Shown piece by piece: positions 57,521-64,000 of a DNA stretch of 64,000 bases. The notes below the pieces were generated by a model, which saw nothing but the letters and a program-made list of their open reading frames with translations, was not told the origin of the DNA and did not search any database. The translations under genes and the position numbers were made by a program. Origin of the DNA: Paraburkholderia sp. PREW-6R (lineage in GTDB: Bacteria; Pseudomonadota; Gammaproteobacteria; Burkholderiales; Burkholderiaceae); contig NZ_CP155073.1 in the NCBI RefSeq assembly GCF_039621805.1, positions 372,001 to 436,000 of the forward strand, given 5' to 3'. Within the stretch, counting starts at the first letter, position 1; each line of letters begins with the position of its first letter.

Positions 57521-57642
57521 GAAAAGCCAGCGGTTCGCGCCGCCGGCCATCAAGCGAGCCGCATGGCTCGAAGTGGCCGGTGGTTCGATCTACGAATGAT
57601 CGCTGCAAGATGCAGTCGGCCCCGTTGATTCGTTACTGGAAA

Positions 57643-57661
57643 CCCGCCACGCCGTGGCGGG
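57643..57661 (-). terminator. Hairpin terminator candidate for queF
   Basis: A perfect 8-bp stem CCCGCCAC / GTGGCGGG with a 3-base loop lies just before the queF stop on the minus strand, followed by TTT. The T run is short, so it is only a candidate. Confidence 0.45.
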
Positions 57662-57671
57662 AATGCCGGAA

Positions 57672-58496
57672 TCACTGCCGCGCCAACCTCATGTTGTCCG
57701 GCATCGGCAAATTATAGTTCGTGCGAAAAGGATTGATATCCAGGCCGCCGCGCCGCGTATAGCGCGCATACACCGCCAGTTTGACCGGCTTACAGGCCTT
57801 CAGCATATCGATAAAAATCTTTTCGACGCACTGTTCATGAAACCCGGTGTGATTCCGGTAAGAGATGATGTACCGGAGCAAACCGGCATGATCGATTTGC
57901 GGCCCGACGTAATGAATCTGCACGCTTCCCCAATCGGGCTGACCGGTCACCGGACAATTCGACTTGAGCAGATTGGAAACCAGCGTCTCCTCGACCGGCG
58001 ATTCATCCAGCGCCGCTTTTAACAGCGACGCATCCGGATGATAAATGTCCGTGTCCAGATCGAGACGATCCAGCGACATCCCGTCAAACTCTTCCATCTG
58101 CATTTTGCCGAAATCGCCCGGCGCAGTCAGATGAACCGAAACCGTTGCGCCGCACGAAGCCGATACATCGCGCTTGATCGTATCGCGCACCGTGTCGATC
58201 GAATCGAACGAGGTCTGCGCAAACGAACCGAGATAGAGTTTGAACGATTTGGATTCGACGATATTCGGCGAGTCGGCCGGCACGAAAAACGTGGCCACGG
58301 CGATCTGCGGCTTGCCTCGCGCATTCAGCCAGGACAGTTCATACGCGTTCCAGATGTCCGTGCCGAAAAACGGTAACTGCGCGCCGATGCCGATCGCGTC
58401 ACGCGCATTCTTGCGTGCAATCGGAAAGAGGAGCGAAGCATCGTATTGTTCGGTGTAAGCAGAGGGTTTGCCCAGCGGTGACTGTTCAGGTGTCAT
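57672..58496 (-). CDS. queF: NADPH-dependent 7-cyano-7-deazaguanine reductase QueF
   Basis: QueF reduces preQ0 to preQ1 in queuosine synthesis for tRNA wobble positions. The 274-residue, long form (like E. coli YqcD) has the active-site block [13 protein letters not shown] with the catalytic Cys, and HEQCVEKI. It starts at an ATG overlapping the nucleotidase stop by 4 bases (ATGA). Other queuosine genes are not in this window. Confidence 0.95.
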   Translation of the reverse strand: MTPEQSPLGKPSAYTEQYDASLLFPIARKNARDAIGIGAQLPFFGTDIWNAYELSWLNARGKPQIAVATFFVPADSPNIVESKSFKLYLGSFAQTSFDSIDTVRDTIKRDVSASCGATVSVHLTAPGDFGKMQMEEFDGMSLDRLDLDTDIYHPDASLLKAALDESPVEETLVSNLLKSNCPVTGQPDWGSVQIHYVGPQIDHAGLLRYIISYRNHTGFHEQCVEKIFIDMLKACKPVKLAVYARYTRRGGLDINPFRTNYNLPMPDNMRLARQ

Positions 58497-59395
58497 GATG
58501 CGTTCACTATGCCACTCAGCACGTGCCCCGTCGCCGTAACGACGCGGGCCGATTCGCAATGGCCGATTTGATCGTCGAAGAAAAAGTCTGGCTCGAACTC
58601 GCGCAGGAATGCGCTCTTGTCGAGGCCACCGAGGAACATCGCTTCGTCGATTTCGATGTTCCACGCCATCAAAGTGCGGATCGCGCGTTCGTGCGCGGGC
58701 GCCGAGCGCGCCGTAACCAGCGCGGTGCGGATATGCATGGGCGCAGCATGGTCCGCGAGTTTCTGCAGACGGTGCAGTGCTTCGAGCAACGGCTTTAGCG
58801 GGCCGTCCGCGAGCGGCAAATCCTTGTTGTGAATCTCGTGGCCGACGAATGCGCGCAAGCCGTCCTTCTGGAACACGCGCTCGGCTTCGTCCGAAAACAG
58901 GACGGCGTCGCCGTCGAACGCTATGCGGATTTCGTCGGGGTACGTGCTCGCCATTTTCGCCGATTCCGGCAAGACGCGCGCAGCCGGGAATCCGGCAGCC
59001 AGCGCATCGCGCACATCTGCCTGATTTGCGGACAAGAACAGCGACGCATTCAGCGGCTTCAGATAGCCGAATGGTGCGCGTCCCCGTGTGAAAACGCCGC
59101 GCTCGATCGCGAGGCCGTGTTCGCGGCACGAGTGGAAGGCGCGCAATCCGCTGATCGGGTCGCTGCGCGACAGAATCACCACTTCCACGCGATGGCCGCC
59201 GGCGTTCAATGCGAGCAGTTTGCGGATCAATGGAAACGCCACACCCGGTTTCGCGGGCAGTGTCAGCCGGTCGCGCTGCAACGCTTCATAAGCGTGCAAG
59301 TCGCCTTCCTCGTACACGCGGTTCTCTTCCTCGAAGTCGAACAGCGCGCGCGATGAAATGGCCACTACCAGTTTATCGACGAGCGTGAGAGCCAT
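58493..59395 (-). CDS. 5'-nucleotidase of the cytosolic cN-I (NT5C1) type
   Basis: The 300-residue protein follows the vertebrate cN-I pattern closely: [15 protein letters not shown] at the start, [12 protein letters not shown] near residue 158, [13 protein letters not shown] and FFDDQIGH at the end. The enzyme removes phosphate from AMP or other nucleoside monophosphates. It lies between ilvA and queF on one strand and its stop overlaps the queF start, so a link to guanine or deazaguanine nucleotide handling is possible but unproven. Confidence 0.85.
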   Translation of the reverse strand: MALTLVDKLVVAISSRALFDFEEENRVYEEGDLHAYEALQRDRLTLPAKPGVAFPLIRKLLALNAGGHRVEVVILSRSDPISGLRAFHSCREHGLAIERGVFTRGRAPFGYLKPLNASLFLSANQADVRDALAAGFPAARVLPESAKMASTYPDEIRIAFDGDAVLFSDEAERVFQKDGLRAFVGHEIHNKDLPLADGPLKPLLEALHRLQKLADHAAPMHIRTALVTARSAPAHERAIRTLMAWNIEIDEAMFLGGLDKSAFLREFEPDFFFDDQIGHCESARVVTATGHVLSGIVNAS

Positions 59396-59422
59396 CGTGT
59401 TGCGTGTTCCAGTCGTTAAAGA

Positions 59423-60946
59423 TCATGCGAGGAATAATCGATACACCGGGTTCTGCGTCTCTTCCCAGTTCGGGTAACCCAGCGTCGCGAGGAAGCGGTC
59501 GAACTCGCGGTTTTCGCTCTCCGGCACCTGGATGCCGACGAGAATCGAACTGTAGTCCGCGCCCTGGTTGCGGTAATGGAACAGGCTGATATTCCAGTTC
59601 GGCGCCATCGACTTCAGGAATTTCATCAGCGCGCCGGGCCGCTCGGGAAACTCGAAACGGAACAGGCGTTCGTCGCGGGCGAGCGGCGAGCGCCCACCCA
59701 CCATGTAACGGATGTGCTGCTTCGAAAGTTCGTCGAACGTCAGATCGACCGTCGCGAAATCGTGCGCCTCGAACGCACCCGCAATCTGCGCCGATTCGCT
59801 GCGATTCCTGATCTGCACGCCAACGAAGATATGGGCGGAGTGCGCATCGGCAATACGGTAGTTGAATTCGGTGACGCTGCGCGTGCCGACCAGTTCGCAG
59901 AAGCGCCGGAAACTGCCGCGCTCTTCGGGAATCGTCACCGCGAACACGGCCTCGCGTGCTTCGCCCACTTCGGCGCGTTCGGCGACGAAACGCATGCGGT
60001 CGAAGTTCATGTTCGCGCCCGAGGTGATCGCGATCAGCGTCTGGTTCTCGATGCCTTCGCGCTCGGCATACTGCTTCGCACCGGCGACAGCCAGCGAGCC
60101 GGCGGGCTCCAGCACGCTGCGCGTGTCCTGAAACACGTCCTTGATCGCTGCGCACAGCGCGTCCGTATTCACGAGCAGCACGTCGTCGAGATACTCGCTG
60201 CACAGGCGGAAGGTTTCCTCGCCGACGAGCTTGACCGCCGTGCCATCCGAGAACAGACCGACCTCATTGAGCGTGACGCGCTCGCCCGCTTTCAACGACG
60301 CGGCCATCGCGCACGAATCGTCGGTCTGCACGCCGATCACCCTGATCTCGGGACGCACCGATTTCACATACGCCGCCACGCCCGCCGCGAGACCGCCGCC
60401 GCCGATCGGCACGAAGATCGCGTGGATCGGCCCCTGATGCTGGCTGAGGATCTCCATCGCCACCGTACCCTGTCCCGCGATCACGTACGGATCGTCGAAC
60501 GGATGCACGAAAGTCAGGCCGCGCTCTTCCTGCAGTTCCAGTGCGTGTGCGTAAGCGTCGCTGAACGACTCGCCGGCCTGCACCACTTCGACAGTCGGGC
60601 CGCCATGCGCGCGCACCGCATCCACCTTGACCTGCGGCGTCGTCACCGGCACGACGATGATCGCCCGCACACCTAATTTGGCCGCCGACAGCGCGACGCC
60701 CTGCGCATGATTGCCCGCCGACGCAGTGATCACGCCGCGCCCGAGCGCTTCGGCCGACATATGCGCCATCTTGTTGTACGCGCCGCGCACCTTGAACGAG
60801 AACACCGGCTGGTTGTCCTCACGCTTCAGATAGACCGGGTTACGCAGACGCGCCGACAGGTTCGGCGCGTGTTCGAGCTCGGTTTCTCGCGCCACGTCGT
60901 AGACACGCGCGGTGAGGGTTTTCTTCAGGTAGTCGTGGGAAGCCAT
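59423..60946 (-). CDS. ilvA: Threonine ammonia-lyase, biosynthetic
   Basis: IlvA converts threonine to 2-oxobutanoate, the first step of isoleucine synthesis. The 507-residue long form has the PLP lysine in VFSFKVRGAYNKM (about residue 55), the Gly-rich PIGGGGLA loop, and two C-terminal ACT-like regulatory domains (about residues 330-505). It precedes the nucleotidase and queF by 27 and about 0 bases, so the three form an operon. Confidence 0.95.
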   Translation of the reverse strand: MASHDYLKKTLTARVYDVARETELEHAPNLSARLRNPVYLKREDNQPVFSFKVRGAYNKMAHMSAEALGRGVITASAGNHAQGVALSAAKLGVRAIIVVPVTTPQVKVDAVRAHGGPTVEVVQAGESFSDAYAHALELQEERGLTFVHPFDDPYVIAGQGTVAMEILSQHQGPIHAIFVPIGGGGLAAGVAAYVKSVRPEIRVIGVQTDDSCAMAASLKAGERVTLNEVGLFSDGTAVKLVGEETFRLCSEYLDDVLLVNTDALCAAIKDVFQDTRSVLEPAGSLAVAGAKQYAEREGIENQTLIAITSGANMNFDRMRFVAERAEVGEAREAVFAVTIPEERGSFRRFCELVGTRSVTEFNYRIADAHSAHIFVGVQIRNRSESAQIAGAFEAHDFATVDLTFDELSKQHIRYMVGGRSPLARDERLFRFEFPERPGALMKFLKSMAPNWNISLFHYRNQGADYSSILVGIQVPESENREFDRFLATLGYPNWEETQNPVYRLFLA

Positions 60947-61480
60947 GCGGGTGGCGCGGTGCGCTGTGTAAGACGGGAAAGGGGCAATGATAGCGCCAAC
61001 GGTGCGCGCTCAGGCCTTCGCGTGGCTGCCCAGCGCGCGGTCCTAAGCGGTGCGGGATGAGTCAGGAAAGGCCACCCGACCGTTCGGTTGGCGAACATAG
61101 GGCGCAGAAACCGGGTGCCGAATCCCGCTGAAAACGCGCGAAGCCCCGTCAGCATTCCGATTGCAGCCGTCAACGCGTGGCGGGATCATGCGGTAGAATT
61201 CCGTTTTGGAATAAGGATCGGAAGATGCACTGGCAGCCTCGGATCGCCCACCTGATGCCCGTCCCGCGTGAATCTTGCCCCGCGGCGCAGCGTCATGTCC
61301 GCCACGCACGATCGTGTAGTTACTTCTGAGCGCCGCGAAGCGATCGGTGTGGACTGGCCGTCGGTCGTGCTTCGCTCCCAAGTAGATTCTCAGCAGATTT
61401 CCAGCATTGCGCCCCACGCGCACCGTCAGCCGACGCCTCAGCCTTGAGCGCGCCGGTCTGATCTACCGAGTCGTCCAAAC
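60947..61480. other. Gene-free gap between ilvA and the FAD oxidoreductase
   Basis: No gene is supported in these 534 bases; small frames on either strand have no family sequence. A weak TAGAAT hexamer near 61193 could be a -10 for the oxidoreductase, giving a leader of about 280 bases. ilvA must be driven from the near end on the minus strand. Confidence 0.4.
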
Positions 61481-64000
61481 ATGAACGCACCTCAAGTATT
61501 CAATCCGCACGGGGCCGCCGCTGCGGTAGCCGCCGACCCCGAAGCGCGTCTGCGCGAAATTCCTTACAACTACACGTCGTTTTCCGATCGCGAAATCGTT
61601 ATCCGACTGCTGGGCAACGACGCGTGGGCCGCGCTTGCCGAACTGCGCGCGGAACGCCGTACGGGCCGCTCGGCACGGATGCTCTACGAAGTGCTCGGCG
61701 ACATCTGGGTCGTGCGCCGCAATCCCTATCTGCAAGACGATCTGCTCGATAATCCGAAGCGCCGCGCGATGCTGATCGAAGCGCTGCACCATCGTTTGAG
61801 CGAAATCGAGAAGCGCCGCCGCGCCGATCTCATCGAGCACGGCGACGAAGCGGGGGTGGACCGCGCCGCTCGTGTCGAAACGCTGGTGCAGGCGGCACGC
61901 AAAGCCGTCGACGAATTTTCGAGCGAATTCCAGAAGACCTATGATCTGCGCCGTCGCGCGACCAAGGTGCTGGGCCGCGTCACCGAAAAAGACAATATCA
62001 AGTTCGACGGCTTGTCCCGCGTTTCGCACGTGACGGACGCCACCGACTGGCGCGTCGAGTATCCATTCGTCGTGCTCACGCCGGATACCGAAGCCGAGAT
62101 CGCCGGCATGATCAAGGCGTGTTTCGAGTTGGGGCTGACCGTGATTCCGCGTGGAGGCGGCACGGGCTACACGGGCGGCGCAGTGCCGCTCACGCCGTTC
62201 TCAGCGGTCATCAACATGGAAAAGCTCGAACAGCTTGGCGCGGTCGAGATGACCGAGCTGCCGGGCGTCGAACGCAAAGTCGCGACCATTTTCTCCGGCG
62301 CGGGCGTCGTCACGCGCCGTGTGACCGAAGCGGCCGAGCAGGCCGGTTTCGTGTTCGCGGTGGACCCCACGTCGCTCGACGCGTCTTGCGTGGGCGGTAA
62401 CGTCGCGATGAATGCGGGCGGCAAGAAAGCCGTGTTGTGGGGCACGGCGCTCGACAATCTGGCCTGGTGGCGCATGGTCGACCCGGAAGGGAACTGGCTC
62501 GAAGTCACGCGCCTCGACCACAACATGGGCAAGATTCACGATATCGAGGTGGCGCATTTCGAACTCAAATGGTTCGACGGCAATTACGCGCCGGGCGAGA
62601 AGCTGCTGCGCACCGAGTCGCTCGACATCAAAGGGCGCGTGTTCCGTAAGGAAGGTCTAGGCAAGGACGTCACGGACAAATTTCTCGCGGGTTTGCCGGG
62701 CGTGCAGAAAGAGGGCTGCGACGGGCTCATCACGTCTGCTCGCTGGGTGCTGCACAAGATGCCGGCGCATACGCGCACCGTTTGCCTCGAATTCTTCGGC
62801 CAGGCACGCGACGCGATTCCGAGCATCGTCGAAATCAAGGATTACCTGTTCGAAACGTCGAAGCAGGGCGGCGCGATTCTCGCGGGCCTCGAACATCTCG
62901 ACGAACGCTATCTGCGCGCGGTCGGCTATGCGACCAAGAGCAAACGCAATGCGTTTCCGAAAATGGTGCTGATCGGCGATATTGTCGGCAACGACGCCGA
63001 CGCCGTCGCGCAGGCCACCTCGGAAGTGGTGCGCATGGCCAACGGCAAGAGCGGCGAAGGCTTCGTCGCGGTCAACGCCGAGGCGCGCAAGCGCTTCTGG
63101 CTCGACCGCAGCCGCACCGCCGCGATCGCCAAACACACCAACGCGTTTAAGATCAACGAAGACGTGGTGATCCCGCTCGACCGCATGGGCGAGTACACCG
63201 ACGGCATCGAGCGCATCAATATCGAGTTGTCGATCAAGAACAAGCTGCAACTGGTCGATGCGCTCGAAGCGTTCTTCAAGGGCGGCAAACTGCCGCTCGG
63301 CAAGAGCGACGACGCCAACGAAATCCCAAGCGCCGAATTGCTGGAAGATCGCGTGCAGCAGGCGCTCGATCTGCTCAAGCGCGTGCGCATGCGCTGGGAA
63401 TTCCTGCGAGACAGGCTCGATCTGCCGTTGCGCGAAGCGCAGCACTATCTGGTTGGCCTCGGCTATGAGGGGCTCGCGGAGAAGTTTGCCGATCGCGTCG
63501 ACACGCAAGCGGACGCCACCGTATTTCACATCACGCAGGACAGGACGATCCGCGTGTCGTGGAAACAGGAGATTCGCGCCGAACTCCGGCAGATTTTCAA
63601 TGGCGGGGAGTTCAAGCCGATCCTCGACGAAGCGCAGGCAATCCACAAGAAAGTGTTGCGTGGCCGTGTGTTCGTCGCGCTGCACATGCACGCGGGCGAC
63701 GGCAACGTTCACACGAACCTGCCGGTGAACTCCGACAACTACGAGATGCTGCAAGACGCCCACACGGCGGTGGCGCGCATCATGAAGCTCGCGCGCTCGC
63801 TCGACGGGGTCATTTCCGGCGAGCATGGAATCGGCATCACCAAGCTCGAATTTCTGACCGACGACGAAATCAGCGAATTCCGCAAGTACAAGCAACGCGT
63901 CGATCCGCTTGGCCGCTTCAACGCGGGCAAGCTGCTCGAAGGCGCCGATCTTCGCAATGCCTACACGCCGAGCTTCGGCCTGATGGGCTACGAATCGCTG
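61481..64000 (+). CDS. DUF3683 FAD-binding oxidoreductase (GlcD-like), partial
   Basis: The frame is open from the ATG at 61481 to the window end (840 codons seen, so it is partial). After an N-terminal DUF3683-type segment it has the FAD-binding loop [12 protein letters not shown] (about residue 225), a later FAD-oxidase C-terminal domain, and GEHGIG near the end of the window. Homologues continue into a C-terminal [4Fe-4S] domain and reach well over 1300 residues. It is a glycolate- or D-lactate-dehydrogenase-like enzyme; the substrate is not fixed. Confidence 0.85.
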   Translation, partial: MNAPQVFNPHGAAAAVAADPEARLREIPYNYTSFSDREIVIRLLGNDAWAALAELRAERRTGRSARMLYEVLGDIWVVRRNPYLQDDLLDNPKRRAMLIEALHHRLSEIEKRRRADLIEHGDEAGVDRAARVETLVQAARKAVDEFSSEFQKTYDLRRRATKVLGRVTEKDNIKFDGLSRVSHVTDATDWRVEYPFVVLTPDTEAEIAGMIKACFELGLTVIPRGGGTGYTGGAVPLTPFSAVINMEKLEQLGAVEMTELPGVERKVATIFSGAGVVTRRVTEAAEQAGFVFAVDPTSLDASCVGGNVAMNAGGKKAVLWGTALDNLAWWRMVDPEGNWLEVTRLDHNMGKIHDIEVAHFELKWFDGNYAPGEKLLRTESLDIKGRVFRKEGLGKDVTDKFLAGLPGVQKEGCDGLITSARWVLHKMPAHTRTVCLEFFGQARDAIPSIVEIKDYLFETSKQGGAILAGLEHLDERYLRAVGYATKSKRNAFPKMVLIGDIVGNDADAVAQATSEVVRMANGKSGEGFVAVNAEARKRFWLDRSRTAAIAKHTNAFKINEDVVIPLDRMGEYTDGIERINIELSIKNKLQLVDALEAFFKGGKLPLGKSDDANEIPSAELLEDRVQQALDLLKRVRMRWEFLRDRLDLPLREAQHYLVGLGYEGLAEKFADRVDTQADATVFHITQDRTIRVSWKQEIRAELRQIFNGGEFKPILDEAQAIHKKVLRGRVFVALHMHAGDGNVHTNLPVNSDNYEMLQDAHTAVARIMKLARSLDGVISGEHGIGITKLEFLTDDEISEFRKYKQRVDPLGRFNAGKLLEGADLRNAYTPSFGLMGYESL

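Overview
This window is high-GC DNA that looks like part of the main chromosome of a Burkholderiaceae bacterium, most likely Paraburkholderia or Burkholderia. The evidence is gene order plus protein character. A kdsD-kdsC-lptC-lptA-lptB-rpoN-hpf-ptsN-hprK-rapZ block, uvrA next to an MFS gene and ssb, a TPR gene with lolB beside mutM-mutY, and a very long DUF3683-type FAD oxidase are all typical of that group. I saw no phage, insertion sequence, CRISPR, rRNA or tRNA.

Layout. 1-4.7 kb: lolB (partial), a TPR lipoprotein-pathway neighbour, mutM, mutY and a LON-domain protein. 4.8-13.6 kb: a long minus-strand block covering nitrogen-PTS and RpoN control, ribosome hibernation, LPS transport (lptABC) and Kdo synthesis (kdsCD). 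13.8-19.1 kb: a KefB-like antiporter, apt, a LysE exporter, a Nudix protein and purU, ending at a strong terminator. 19.1-26.8 kb: an iron-linked PepSY protein with a Fur-like box, an AI-2E family permease, uvrA, a YajR-like MFS protein and ssb.

27.2-35.2 kb is an accessory catabolic cluster: MaoC hydratase, MFS importer, MmgE/PrpD, acyl-CoA dehydrogenase, CaiB/BaiF CoA-transferase, GntR regulator and CitE-like lyase. It matches by family content the itaconate (rip: ict-ich-ccl) operons of Pseudomonas and Yersinia. A promoter followed by a 30-bp inverted repeat sits in front of it. 35.3-40.3 kb: a DUF4239 protein, a chemoreceptor with a candidate FliA promoter, and a divergent LysR/MFS pair.

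40.6-48.3 kb is the most unusual region. Three consecutive NarL-type response regulators are followed by aqpZ and a 1480-residue BvgS/EvgS-like hybrid kinase with two periplasmic binding modules, PAS, HisKA, HATPase, a degenerate receiver, a true receiver and Hpt. The DNA between the regulators is AT-richer than its surroundings and holds a large stem-loop. Downstream of the kinase is a possible minus-strand small RNA.

48.7-64 kb: a CHRD-domain protein, an HSL-type esterase, an EcsC protein, a DHA2 exporter with its MarR gene, a D-amino-acid cluster (PLP/zinc deaminase, RpiR regulator, N-acyl-D-amino-acid deacylase, RidA), then ilvA with a cN-I-type 5'-nucleotidase and queF, and finally the start of the giant FAD/Fe-S oxidoreductase, which runs off the window. 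Start codons were chosen by ribosome-binding sites and family alignment from memory; functions rest on motifs seen in the translations, not on database searches.
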